Shown: positions 54,808-63,657 of the stretch, piece after piece
Layout: each line of letters starts with the position of its first letter
Numbering within the stretch: position 1 is the stretch's first letter
Source: Malaciobacter pacificus
GTDB lineage: Bacteria; Campylobacterota; Campylobacteria; Campylobacterales; Arcobacteraceae
Direction of reading: 5' to 3'
Length of the DNA stretch: 64,000 bases
Assembly: GCF_004214795.1 (NCBI RefSeq)
Contig: NZ_CP035928.1
Location: forward strand, 2,542,001-2,606,000
The notes under the pieces: generated by a model
Told to the model about the DNA's origin: nothing
What the model saw: the letters and a program-made list of their open reading frames with translations, nothing else
Database searches by the model: none
Translations under genes and position numbers: made by a program

Positions 54808-54830
54808 AAGATAAAAATTATCTTATTTTT
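54808..54830 (+). promoter_or_regulatory. Possible attenuator hairpin ahead of the ygbA-type gene
   Basis: AAGATAA (54808-54814) pairs with TTATCTT (54818-54824); with A and T tracts around it the stem extends to about 12 bp with one mismatch, followed by ATTTTT. It would fit a terminator in the leader, 18 bp before the start codon. Confidence 0.4.
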
Positions 54831-54848
54831 CAAAAAAGGAACTTTGTT

Positions 54849-55196
54849 ATGACAAAACTCAAATTTGAAACAGAAGTAGCAACCCTTAAAAAGTTTTTTG
54901 AAACATACTGTTTAGATAAACATACAGACCTTCATTACAAAAAAATATCAGTTATTTATCAAGATACAGAGTTTGATATCTCATTAACTTTATGTAATGA
55001 ATGTAAGAAAAACATTGACTACTCTTTTGAAAAATTACAAAACTGTCCCCATGAAATAAAACCAAGATGTAGAAAATGTCCTAACCCTTGTTATGAAAAA
55101 TATGAGTGGAAACAAGTTGCAAAAGTAATGAAATACTCTGCAATAAAATTATCATTAAGTACTATAAAATCAAAAGTATTTAAAATCTTTAATTAA
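54849..55196 (+). CDS. Nitrous-oxide-stimulated promoter family protein (YgbA_NO)
   Basis: The 115-residue protein has the cysteine pattern of the YgbA_NO family: LTLCNECKKNIDYSF, NCPHEIKPRCRKCPNPCY. In other bacteria these genes respond to nitric or nitrous oxide and are controlled by NO-sensing regulators. The start at 54849 follows AAAAAAGGA. It probably binds metal through its cysteines. It converges on ung with a 1-bp gap. Confidence 0.85.
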   Translation: MTKLKFETEVATLKKFFETYCLDKHTDLHYKKISVIYQDTEFDISLTLCNECKKNIDYSFEKLQNCPHEIKPRCRKCPNPCYEKYEWKQVAKVMKYSAIKLSLSTIKSKVFKIFN

Positions 55197-55197
55197 A

Positions 55198-55845
55198 TTA
55201 CCAACGTATAGGTTCTTTTCTCAGTTTTTTTAATATTTCGTTTGTTTTTGAAAAGTGTTTACATCCAAAAAAACCTCTATAAGAAGATAATGGACTTGGA
55301 TGAGGAGACGTTAAAATATGATGCTTTGATTCATCAATTAATTTAGTTTTTTTTATAGCTGGTGCACCCCAAAGTATAAATACAATACCTTCACAATTTT
55401 CACTAATATACTTAATAATATTATCTGTAAAAACTTCCCAACCTAATTTATGATGAGATTTTGGTTTTGATTCTTCTACTGTTAAAATAGTATTTATAAG
55501 TAATACTCCATCTTTTGCCCAAGATGTTAAATCACCATCTTCACAAATTGAAGCTCTTCCTAAATCATCATTTATCTCTTTTAATATATTTACCATTGAA
55601 GGAGGGTTTTTTATATTATTTGGTGTTGAAAAAGCTAAACCTTGAGCTTGTCCTACTCCATGATAAGGGTCTTGTCCTAATATAACTACTTTTAGATTAT
55701 CAAGTTTTGTTAAACTAAAAGCTTTAAAAATATTCTCTTTTGCTGGAAATACTGTAGTAGTTTGATACCTTTTTTCTACTTCATCATGTAGTTTTTTGTA
55801 ATACTCTTTTTGTTTTTCTAACTCTATTACTTTTTCCCAAGTCAT
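55198..55845 (-). CDS. ung: Uracil-DNA glycosylase
   Basis: Family 1 UDG removes uracil from DNA. The 215-residue protein has the water-activating loop GQDPYHGVGQAQGLAFS (D59), the uracil-binding motif LLINTILTVEE and the C-terminal leucine loop HPSPLSSYRGF. All key residues are present. Confidence 0.97.
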   Translation of the reverse strand: MTWEKVIELEKQKEYYKKLHDEVEKRYQTTTVFPAKENIFKAFSLTKLDNLKVVILGQDPYHGVGQAQGLAFSTPNNIKNPPSMVNILKEINDDLGRASICEDGDLTSWAKDGVLLINTILTVEESKPKSHHKLGWEVFTDNIIKYISENCEGIVFILWGAPAIKKTKLIDESKHHILTSPHPSPLSSYRGFFGCKHFSKTNEILKKLRKEPIRW

Positions 55846-55870
55846 AATATATTCTCCAAATTTTAGGTAT

Positions 55871-55904
55871 AAAAAAAGCTAAGATGAAAACTCATCTTAG
55901 CTTT
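55871..55904 (-). terminator. Terminator of the acetolactate synthase/aldehyde dehydrogenase operon
   Basis: On the minus strand AAAGCTAAGATGA pairs with TCATCTTAGCTTT around a short loop and is followed by a run of T. It lies 21 bp past the aldehyde dehydrogenase stop. Confidence 0.92.
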
Positions 55905-55924
55905 GAATTATAATATCTTTTAGA

Positions 55925-57316
55925 TTATAAAGAAGGTGATTTAATAACCATCATTTTTTGGTTTTGCATTTCATGCATAGAATCAGGAATTCCACCTAAT
56001 CCAAGTCCAGAAGTTTTAGCACCACCAAATGGCATCCAATCTACTCTAAATGCTGTATGGTCATTTACCATTACTGCTGTTGCATTTAATCTTTTTACTG
56101 CTTTTAATGCTACATCAATATTTTTAGTAAATACTGCTGCTTGGAAAGATACATCAAGTTGATTAGCTCTTGTTATTGCTTCATCTAATGTTTTATATGA
56201 ATATACTACAACTACTGGTCCAAAAATCTCTTTTTGAGAAATAATTGCATCATCAGATGGATTAACAATTACTGTTGGCTCATAACAAGAATCAGAAATT
56301 CTCTTACCACCAGTTAAAATTTTTCCACCTTTTTGAACAGCTTCATTTACCCACTCTTCTACTCTATTTACTTCATCATGGTTAATTAGTGGTCCAACTT
56401 CTGTTTTAGGATCTAATTGATCACCTACTACAAGATTTTTTGCATAAGTTGCTAATTCATCTGCTAATTTATCAGCAATTGATTCATGAGCAAAAATTCT
56501 TTGAACAGATACACAAACTTGACCTGCATGATAGAAACCACCTTTACCTAAATCTGGAACCATAGAAGCGAAATCTGCATCTGGCTCTACAATAACAGGT
56601 GCTACTCCACCATGCTCTAATGCACTTCTAGTACCTGGGCTTGATTTAGAATTTAAGTACCAACCAACTGGTCCTGAACCAATAAATGTAAAGAATGCAG
56701 TTTTAGGAGATGTTACTAAAAGCTCCCCTCCAGCTCTGTCACAAACTACAGCTTGTGCCCAACCATCAGGAAGACCTGCTTCTTTTAAAAGCTCAACTAA
56801 TCTAACTGCACTCATTGGAGTCTGAGTTGCTGGTCTTATAATTACTGGACAACCAACAGCAATTGCTGGAATTACTTGGTGAACTGCTAAGTTAAATGGG
56901 TGATTAAATGCACTAATTGCTGCTACTACACCAATTGGTTCTTTCATAGTATATGCCATTCTATTTGCAGAACTTGCTGTATGACCCATTGCAATTTCAT
57001 GACCTTCAATTTGACCAATTTGCTCAATAGCAATTTTTACACCATTAATTGCTCTTTGAATTTCTACTTTAGAGTCCATATAAGGTTTACCACCTTCACT
57101 TGCACAAAGAATTGTTAATTCTTCTACTTGTGAAGACATGATTTCCATTAATTTCTCTAAGATTTCTATTCTTTTATATTTAGGAATCCAGTTATCTACA
57201 TCTAAAAACTTCTCATATGCAGTATCAATTGCTGCTTGAACTCCCTCAACTGTTGTAAAAGGAACTGTTCCAACTACTTTACCATCAAACGGTGATGTTA
57301 CTTCTATTATACTCAT
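55925..57316 (-). CDS. NAD(P)-dependent aldehyde dehydrogenase
   Basis: The 463-residue enzyme has the catalytic set of the family: N138 in FNHPFNL, E234 in LEHGG and the nucleophile C268 in GQVCVSVQR. It oxidises an aldehyde to an acid. The closest subfamilies by eye are lactaldehyde/glyceraldehyde-3-phosphate (non-phosphorylating) types, but the substrate is not clear. It follows a TPP-dependent synthase by 16 bp in the same operon, so it may use a product or a related aldehyde. Confidence 0.9.
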   Translation of the reverse strand: MSIIEVTSPFDGKVVGTVPFTTVEGVQAAIDTAYEKFLDVDNWIPKYKRIEILEKLMEIMSSQVEELTILCASEGGKPYMDSKVEIQRAINGVKIAIEQIGQIEGHEIAMGHTASSANRMAYTMKEPIGVVAAISAFNHPFNLAVHQVIPAIAVGCPVIIRPATQTPMSAVRLVELLKEAGLPDGWAQAVVCDRAGGELLVTSPKTAFFTFIGSGPVGWYLNSKSSPGTRSALEHGGVAPVIVEPDADFASMVPDLGKGGFYHAGQVCVSVQRIFAHESIADKLADELATYAKNLVVGDQLDPKTEVGPLINHDEVNRVEEWVNEAVQKGGKILTGGKRISDSCYEPTVIVNPSDDAIISQKEIFGPVVVVYSYKTLDEAITRANQLDVSFQAAVFTKNIDVALKAVKRLNATAVMVNDHTAFRVDWMPFGGAKTSGLGLGGIPDSMHEMQNQKMMVIKSPSL

Positions 57317-57332
57317 ATATTATCTCCTTTTT

Positions 57333-58985
57333 TTAAAGCATACACTCTTTTTTAGCTAATAAATCATTTAAAATAGCATGATTTAATGAATAATCAACTG
57401 CTAAATCAATTAAATGTACACCTTTTGAGTTTACACATTTTTCTAAAGTCTCTTCAAACTCTTCACAAGAAGTTGGTCTATAACCTTTTGCTCCAAATGA
57501 TTCAGCAAACTTAACAAAATCAGGATTTCCTAAATCAAGTCCAAAGTTATCAAATCCCATACCAGCTTGTTTCCATTTAATCATACCGTATGCGTTGTCA
57601 TTTAAGATAATTACTGTTAGGTCTAATCCTAATCTAACCGCTGTTTCCATCTCTTGGTCATTCATCATAAATCCACCATCACCACAAACAGCAACAACTT
57701 TTTTATCTGGATTTACCATTTTAGCTGCCATTGCTGAAGGAAGTCCAGCACCCATAGTAGCAAGTGCATTATCTAATAATAAAGTATTAGGTTTTGCACA
57801 TCTATAGTTTCTTGCAAACCAAATTTTATAAACACCATTATCTAATGTTACAATATCTTCATCATCTAAAATTCCTCTAATAGTTCTAACAGCTTTTTGA
57901 GGTAAAATTGGGAATCTTGTATCTCCAAAATATTTAGAAAGGTGAGTTCTTACATCTTCTGCAACTCTTAAATAGTAATCAAACTCCCAGTGCTCTTGCT
58001 TAGAAATAGCATTTGTCATTTGCTCAATATTTCCAGCGATATCACCAATTAAATCCATTTGAGGGAAATATGTATCATCAACTTCAGATGGGAAGAAGTT
58101 TACGTGTAATACTTTTGTAGCTCCCTCTTCATTTTCCATAAAGAATGGTGGCTTTTCAATAACATCATGACCTACATTAATAATTAAGTCTGCTCTATCA
58201 ATTGCGCAGTGAATAAAATCATCTTTTGATAATGCTGCTGTTGATAAACATAACTTATGATTTTCATCAATTACACCTTTACCCATTTGTGTAGAGAAAA
58301 ATGGAATTCCAGTTTCATTTACAAAATCAGTTAAAGCGTTACCAATTCTTGTTCTATTAGCTCCTGCACCAATACATAATAATGGTCTTTTTGCTTTTTC
58401 AATCATTTTAATTGCATCTAAAACTGCTTCTTTAGTAGCTCTTGGATATTTAAATGTTTTTACAGGATAGATATTATCATCACATCCCTCTTCAGCTGAA
58501 ATATCTTCAGGGAACTCAATATGAACTGCTCCTGGTCTTTCAGTTGTTGCAATTTTAAATGCTTCTCTAATCATAGCTGGTGAATTGTTACCATTTACTA
58601 CAACTTTTGCATATTTAGTCATTGGCTTCATCATTCCAACAACATCAATAATTTGAAATCTACCTTGCTTTGATTTCTTAATTGGTTTTTGACCCGTAAT
58701 CATAAGCATTGGCATACCACCAAGTTGAGCATAAGCTGCTGCTGTTGCAAAGTTAGTTGCACCAGGCCCTAATGTTGAAATACATACTCCAACTTTTCCA
58801 GTTAATCTTCCATAAGTAGCAGCCATAAAACCTGCACCTTGCTCATGTCTTGTTAAAATTAATTTAATTTGTTTTGATTTTCTAAGAGCTTCTAGTAAAT
58901 CTAGATTTTCTTCTCCTGGAATTCCAAAAATATATTCAACACCTTCATTTTCTAATGCTTTTACAAATAAATCTGATGCATTCAT
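57333..58985 (-). CDS. TPP-dependent acetolactate-synthase-like enzyme
   Basis: The 550-residue protein has the three TPP-enzyme domains: the catalytic glutamate E48 in TRHEQGAGFM, a central domain, and the TPP motif GDGGFMMNDQEMETA followed by ILNDNAYGM. The glutamate rules out glyoxylate carboligase, which lacks it. The ATG at 58985 is preferred because GGAGAT lies ahead of it; the upstream in-frame ATG at 58997 overlaps that ribosome site. No small regulatory subunit gene is nearby, which suggests a catabolic AlsS-type enzyme. It is followed by an aldehyde dehydrogenase. Confidence 0.88.
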   Translation of the reverse strand: MNASDLFVKALENEGVEYIFGIPGEENLDLLEALRKSKQIKLILTRHEQGAGFMAATYGRLTGKVGVCISTLGPGATNFATAAAYAQLGGMPMLMITGQKPIKKSKQGRFQIIDVVGMMKPMTKYAKVVVNGNNSPAMIREAFKIATTERPGAVHIEFPEDISAEEGCDDNIYPVKTFKYPRATKEAVLDAIKMIEKAKRPLLCIGAGANRTRIGNALTDFVNETGIPFFSTQMGKGVIDENHKLCLSTAALSKDDFIHCAIDRADLIINVGHDVIEKPPFFMENEEGATKVLHVNFFPSEVDDTYFPQMDLIGDIAGNIEQMTNAISKQEHWEFDYYLRVAEDVRTHLSKYFGDTRFPILPQKAVRTIRGILDDEDIVTLDNGVYKIWFARNYRCAKPNTLLLDNALATMGAGLPSAMAAKMVNPDKKVVAVCGDGGFMMNDQEMETAVRLGLDLTVIILNDNAYGMIKWKQAGMGFDNFGLDLGNPDFVKFAESFGAKGYRPTSCEEFEETLEKCVNSKGVHLIDLAVDYSLNHAILNDLLAKKECML

Positions 58986-59208
58986 CGTTATCTCCATTTT
59001 TTGACTTTTTTGATAATCATACTCACTATCTATTGAAATTATCTAAAAATTTTCTTAATTTATTATATATTTTTAATAACTGTGATAATTTAACACAGAA
59101 AAAAAATTATATTCCAATACTGCTTAATATTGTAACTTTTTGGATAACTATTTATATTATATTAATTATACTTTTTATAATATAGATTAATTTTATAAAA
59201 GGCTTTAT

Positions 59209-59802
59209 ATGAAAAAAACTGTTTTTATCATTGCTTTAGCAATTATATTACCTTTGGTCTATTTAATCATTAACAATTACAATAACATTCCCAAGTTAGA
59301 TGAAAATGTAAAAGAAAAATGGTCACAAGTTCAAAATCAGTATAAAAGAAGAGCTGATTTAATTCCAAATCTAGTTGCAACAGTTAAAGGTTATGCAGAA
59401 CATGAAAAAAGTACTTTCACAGAAGTTACAGAAGCTAGAAGTAAAGTTTCTCAAATAAATGTTAATGCAGATACTTTGAATAACCCTGCAATGTTACAAC
59501 AATTTGCAAATGCCCAAAGTGGTTTATCAAGTGCTTTATCAAAACTTATGTTGGTTGTTGAAAGATATCCTGATTTAAAAGCAAATGAAAACTTTAAAGC
59601 TTTACAATCACAACTTGAAGGAACAGAAAATAGAATTACAATAGCTAGAAAAGATTTTATTGAAGCAGTTAAACAATACAACTTAGAGTTAAGAACAATG
59701 CCAGGAAAACTTGTAGCAGCTATAGTTCATCCAAGTGCACAAATTAGAGAAACATTTAAAGCTAGTGTTACAGAACAAGAGGCTCCTAAGGTACAATTTT
59801 AA
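59209..59802 (+). CDS. LemA-family protein
   Basis: One N-terminal membrane segment (3-22) is followed by a four-helix LemA domain, VQNQYKRRADLIPNLVATVK and GLSSALSKLMLVVERYPDLK. LemA proteins often sit beside TPM-domain genes, as here; the joint function is unclear but concerns the membrane. The stop overlaps the next start (TAATG). Confidence 0.95.
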   Translation: MKKTVFIIALAIILPLVYLIINNYNNIPKLDENVKEKWSQVQNQYKRRADLIPNLVATVKGYAEHEKSTFTEVTEARSKVSQINVNADTLNNPAMLQQFANAQSGLSSALSKLMLVVERYPDLKANENFKALQSQLEGTENRITIARKDFIEAVKQYNLELRTMPGKLVAAIVHPSAQIRETFKASVTEQEAPKVQF

Positions 59803-60422
59803 TGAAAATAAAACAAAAAGATAAAGAACTAATCTCAAAAGAGATTGAGAATCTTGAAAAATATAGTTCAGCAGAATTAGTAGCTGTTGTTACAAAAAGA
59901 AGTAGTGATTATAAATATGCAATTTCGTTAATAAATATATTTGTTCTATTTTCTATATCTTTTTTATTAATCTTCTTTACACAAAAAGAAGCTTCAGAGT
60001 TATTACAAATACAACTTTTAATATTTGTTGGAATTAGTCTATTTTTTGAAAAGTTTAATAATTTTGTAGTAAAGCTTCTACCTAAAACATACAAATATAA
60101 TAAAGCTTCAAAAAATGCTCATAAACAGTTTTACAATCTTGGATTAAATAGAACCAAAACTCGACAAGGGATTATGTTTTTTGTTAGTTATGATGAAAAA
60201 TATGTAGAAATCATAGCAGATAAAGAGATAAGTAAAAAGATTGATGATGAATATTGGCAAGTAATTGTAAAAGAATTTATAAAAGATGTAAAAAACAATA
60301 ACTTATCAAATGGATATGTAAAAGCTATAAAAAGTTGTAGTGAAATTTTAGTAAAAAATTTTCCTATACAAACAGATGATGAAAATGAACTTTCAAATGA
60401 AGTAATTGAGCTAAAACCATGA
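59802..60422 (+). CDS. TPM-domain membrane protein
   Basis: The 206-residue protein starts with a short TPM-type segment (ISKEIENLEKYSSAELVAVV), has two membrane helices (about 45-62 and 70-90) and then the second part of the domain (NRTKTRQGIMFFVSYDEKYV). It lacks the glycine-rich tail of its neighbour. Overlaps link it to LemA (1 bp) and to the next gene (4 bp). Confidence 0.87.
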   Translation: MKIKQKDKELISKEIENLEKYSSAELVAVVTKRSSDYKYAISLINIFVLFSISFLLIFFTQKEASELLQIQLLIFVGISLFFEKFNNFVVKLLPKTYKYNKASKNAHKQFYNLGLNRTKTRQGIMFFVSYDEKYVEIIADKEISKKIDDEYWQVIVKEFIKDVKNNNLSNGYVKAIKSCSEILVKNFPIQTDDENELSNEVIELKP

Positions 60423-61336
60423 AAAAGTTAATACTATTAACTTTACTATTTTTAAACTTTTTAAATGCAAATATAACTCAATACTTTCCTCCATTAGAAG
60501 GAAGAATTATTGACCAAGCTCATCTTTTATCTAATAGTTCTCAAACTAAATTAACTGAAATTTTAAAGAATCATGAAGAAGAAACTTCAAACCAAATTGT
60601 GGTAGTAATCTTAAATACTTTAAATGGATATGAAATAGCTGATTATTCTTATCAGCTTGGTAGATTTTGGGGTATTGGTCAAAAAAGTAAAGATAATGGT
60701 GTTTTATTAGTAATTGCCATGGATGAAAAAAAACTAAGAATAGAAGTTGGTTATGGACTAGAAGGTGCGCTAACAGATAAAACTTCATATGAAATTATAA
60801 ATTATACAATAAAACCAAACTTCAAAAACAATAACTATGAAAAAGGTATATTCAAAGCTGTTGATGAAATTATCCAAGCTATAAAAGGTGAATATACTCC
60901 AAAAATCAAAAACGATAGAAAAAATATGAATTTTGATTCTTTTTTTGCATTTTTATATTTTGGAATTATTTTTGTTTCTATGATAGCAAGTTCTATTTCA
61001 AGAAAATTAAAAAGCCAAAAACTTTATAAAATATCAAAAGCATCTATTCTTTCATCATTCTTTGGTTTCTTTACCTTTGCTATAGCTTCAGGGTTTACTT
61101 CATTTTACTTATATTTAGCTATTGCCATCACAATTTTAGTATTTATATTTAATTATTTAACTGCAAGAGATGTAAATTTTGATAAACTTGCAAAATATGA
61201 CTCCAACTCTTCTTCAAATAGTGGAAGTTGGGGCGGAACAACAGGAGGCTTTGGCTCAGGAAGATTCAGCAGTGGTGGTGGATTTTCTGGTGGAGGCGGA
61301 GGCTTCGGTGGAGGAGGTGCCAGTGGTGGCTGGTAA
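60419..61336 (+). CDS. TPM-domain protein with glycine-rich tail (YgcG-like)
   Basis: A signal peptide (1-17) precedes a periplasmic TPM domain (IIDQAHLLSNSSQTKLTEIL, GVLLVIAMDEKKLRIEVGYG), two membrane helices near 180 and 210-240, and a Gly/Ser-rich end (about 265-305). TPM domains fold like photosystem II repair phosphatases. The tail may mediate contact or assembly. Codons of the tail provide the ribosome site for the next gene. Confidence 0.92.
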   Translation: MKKLILLTLLFLNFLNANITQYFPPLEGRIIDQAHLLSNSSQTKLTEILKNHEEETSNQIVVVILNTLNGYEIADYSYQLGRFWGIGQKSKDNGVLLVIAMDEKKLRIEVGYGLEGALTDKTSYEIINYTIKPNFKNNNYEKGIFKAVDEIIQAIKGEYTPKIKNDRKNMNFDSFFAFLYFGIIFVSMIASSISRKLKSQKLYKISKASILSSFFGFFTFAIASGFTSFYLYLAIAITILVFIFNYLTARDVNFDKLAKYDSNSSSNSGSWGGTTGGFGSGRFSSGGGFSGGGGGFGGGGASGGW

Positions 61337-61979
61337 AAAAACAATTATATTTGATTTAGATGGTACACTTATAGATTCGCTTGAAGATATTGCTGTGTGT
61401 ATGAACAAAGTTTTAGAAGAGTTAAATATTCCAACTCACAAAATAGAAGATTACAAATATTTTGTTGGTGGAGGAATTTCTGTTTTAGTTGAAAATGCTC
61501 TAAAGGGGCATAGTGAAGATATAAAAGAAGAAGTTACAAATAGATTTAAAGTAATCTATGATCAAAAACTTCACTCAAAAACAAAACCATATGATGGTAT
61601 TTATGAATTACTAGATGAGTTAGAAAAACTTAATTGTAATTTAGCAATTTTATCAAATAAACCTCATGAATTCACTATTCAATATAAAGATACATTATTT
61701 AAAAATTATAGTTTTAAAGAGATTCATGGACAAAAAAAAGAAGTCCCTAAAAAACCTAATCCAATTGCAGCGATTAATATTGCAAAAAGCTTTGATGTTC
61801 CATGTGAAGAGATATATTTTATTGGAGATACAATGGTAGATATGCAAACAGCAAAAAATGCTGGTATGATTGCAATAGGAGTTTTATGGGGTTTTAGAGA
61901 TGAAAAAGAATTAAAAGAAAATGGTGCAGATTTTTTAGTAAATCATCCCCTTGATATATTAGACATAATAAAGAAGTAA
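61326..61979 (+). CDS. HAD-superfamily hydrolase, phosphoglycolate phosphatase-like
   Basis: The 217-residue protein has the HAD motifs: FDLDGTLIDS (D10, D12), LSNKP, K in KEVPKKPNP and GDTMVDMQTAKNAG. It most resembles phosphoglycolate phosphatase Gph and related sugar-phosphate phosphatases. The start is one of two adjacent GTG codons (61323 or 61326) inside the end of the TPM gene, with GGAGGAGG just before; a longer upstream frame only reads the Gly tail in another phase. Confidence 0.9.
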   Translation: MAGKKTIIFDLDGTLIDSLEDIAVCMNKVLEELNIPTHKIEDYKYFVGGGISVLVENALKGHSEDIKEEVTNRFKVIYDQKLHSKTKPYDGIYELLDELEKLNCNLAILSNKPHEFTIQYKDTLFKNYSFKEIHGQKKEVPKKPNPIAAINIAKSFDVPCEEIYFIGDTMVDMQTAKNAGMIAIGVLWGFRDEKELKENGADFLVNHPLDILDIIKK

Positions 61980-61994
61980 AAATACTTCTTTATT
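61967..61994. terminator. Bidirectional terminator over both stop codons
   Basis: AATAAAGAAGTA (61967-61978), loop AAAA, TACTTCTTTATT (61983-61994): a perfect 12-bp stem between converging genes. Both stop codons overlap it. Confidence 0.75.
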
Positions 61995-62802
61995 CATTTT
62001 TTTCATAACCCATAGCTCTTAATAAATCCACAGGACTTGAATCAATAGATTCAGCAACTTCTTTAAACTTATCATTTTTTGATGCTTTAATTCCTATAAC
62101 TTCCAAATCTTGAATAAACTCTTCTACAGGAACTCCTAAAGTTGAGGCTACATCTTCTACAGATTTTTTGCCCATCCCAGTTAATGGAATATGTTTTTTT
62201 GTTGAGTTTTTTTGTTTTTGTAATATTTCAAATAGTTTATTTGGGCTGATGTCATTATTTTTCGCAATTTGAGATAATGATTGTTCCAACTTATATGATA
62301 TGTTGTTTATTTGAAGTATTCCTTCTATTTCCTCTTCTTGATAATCCATTTTTAAAATAAACTCTTCAAGTGAAGATAATTCTGCATGAGAGTACGGGGC
62401 AGTAGAAGTTTGTTTTTCCCATGAGTTTTTAATTCCATCTCCAAAGTCAATAAAAGTTGAAAAAGGTGCTACTTGATAAATAGTTCCAATTAAAAAAACA
62501 ACTACTAAAGTTGCTGCAACTATCATCTCTTTTGTAAATAATACAAACTCTCTAGCTTGGTTTTTCATATAACTAACTATAGGTTTTAAATTATAAAAAA
62601 TATGTAAAATAGTTGCTACTATAAATAGCACCATGAAAGTTGTGTGAATATCAGCAATTAGACTCTTTGACATTCCAAATATCTGCCAATTTGTCCAGTT
62701 TGCTACTCTTCCTGGAGGAGTGATAAATAGTAAAATACCAGTAAAAGACATTACTAAAACTGCTAAAAGCATAGTTAATGAAGTGATTTTTTTAAGACTC
62801 AT
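61990..62802 (-). CDS. DUF4405-domain membrane protein
   Basis: The N-terminal third has about four membrane helices with two histidines in DIHTTFMVLFIVATILHIFYN, as in cytochrome-b-like DUF4405 proteins, so haem binding is possible. The rest is soluble, with repeated short helical units (SKNDKFKEVAESIDSSPVDL and similar). The gene stands alone. The function is unknown. Confidence 0.75.
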   Translation of the reverse strand: MSLKKITSLTMLLAVLVMSFTGILLFITPPGRVANWTNWQIFGMSKSLIADIHTTFMVLFIVATILHIFYNLKPIVSYMKNQAREFVLFTKEMIVAATLVVVFLIGTIYQVAPFSTFIDFGDGIKNSWEKQTSTAPYSHAELSSLEEFILKMDYQEEEIEGILQINNISYKLEQSLSQIAKNNDISPNKLFEILQKQKNSTKKHIPLTGMGKKSVEDVASTLGVPVEEFIQDLEVIGIKASKNDKFKEVAESIDSSPVDLLRAMGYEKNE

Positions 62803-62900
62803 AATTGCCTCCTTTTATTAGTAAATTATAACATATATTCATAATAAAATATTAATTAAAATTATCTTCTTCTTTTGATATAATTACTCAAAGGATACCC

Positions 62901-63137
62901 ATGGATAATAAATATAAACCAATAGCTTGTCAATTCTATGACGAGTTAGAATCACTTGCAGTTAAAAAAGTAAAATCGAAAATCGTATATAGTGAAGACA
63001 ATATTCAAAAAGAGATTGAAGATTTTATAGTAGATTTTAAAACTCTAAATAAAGAAGAGTTTATGATTTTACAAAATGGTTTACAAATTAGACTTGATAA
63101 AGTCTTAAGTGTAAATGGAAAAGAATTTAAAAAATAG
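62901..63137 (+). CDS. rof: Rho-binding antiterminator family protein (Rof-like)
   Basis: The 78 residues begin YKPIACQFYDELESLAVKK and end QIRLDKVLSVNG, matching Rof/YaeO (PI.C..YD.LE at the start, LRLDKI at the end). Rof binds the Rho hexamer and blocks termination. The gene has the right size and an AAAGGA-like ribosome site, and stands alone ahead of the MarR gene. Confidence 0.72.
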   Translation: MDNKYKPIACQFYDELESLAVKKVKSKIVYSEDNIQKEIEDFIVDFKTLNKEEFMILQNGLQIRLDKVLSVNGKEFKK

Positions 63138-63205
63138 TTAATTTTATAAATTTTTTATTTAAATAGGACAAATTTAATCTTCTTTAAAGGTTGTATGTGC
63201 AATAG

Positions 63206-63217
63206 TTGCATATGCAA
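63206..63217. promoter_or_regulatory. Palindrome likely to be the MarR operator
   Basis: TTGCATATGCAA is a perfect 12-bp palindrome 14 bp before the MarR start codon, in a leader where TTGCA-like halves recur. Confidence 0.6.
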
Positions 63218-63231
63218 TTAAAGGATTGAAA

Positions 63232-63654
63232 ATGGAAAACAAATTACTTAAGTCTATAGGCTTTAATGTTAATCTTACTGCAAACTTACTTAATAGCTCA
63301 ATTAATCAAATATTACATAAATATTCAATAGCCATAGAGCAAAGAGTTTTACTAGAAATAATAAAATATGAAGACCAAGTAAATCAAACTAGAATTGCAC
63401 AAATACTAAGAAAAGATAAAACAACTATAAGTAGGACACTTAAAACACTAGAAAATAAAGGCTATATTTCTAAATATAGTATTGATAAAAGAACAAATGT
63501 AATTAACTTAACACCTTTAGGGGAAGAAATTTTAGAACAAACTGAAAAAGAAGTAAAAATTTTTAGGGATAAAATTTCTTCAAAATTATCAAATCAAGAA
63601 ATAGAACAACTTTTTACAACCCTAGATAAAGTAGTCTATGCACTAAGCGAGTAA
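63232..63654 (+). CDS. MarR-family transcription regulator
   Basis: The 140 residues have the winged helix-turn-helix (RIAQILRKDKTTISRTLKTL, ENKGYISKYSIDKRTNVINL) between dimerisation helices. The ATG at 63232 follows AAAGGA. It lies 3 bp before a Bcr/CflA-type exporter, which it probably represses until a substrate is sensed. Confidence 0.93.
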   Translation: MENKLLKSIGFNVNLTANLLNSSINQILHKYSIAIEQRVLLEIIKYEDQVNQTRIAQILRKDKTTISRTLKTLENKGYISKYSIDKRTNVINLTPLGEEILEQTEKEVKIFRDKISSKLSNQEIEQLFTTLDKVVYALSE

Positions 63655-63657
63655 ATT

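Noticed and set aside
57333-58985. Glyoxylate carboligase
   Set aside because: The catalytic glutamate (E48) is present; glyoxylate carboligases lack it.
61179-61325. Longer N-terminus for the HAD hydrolase
   Set aside because: The extra residues only re-read the Gly-rich tail of the TPM gene in another frame; HAD motifs begin right after the GTG at 61326.
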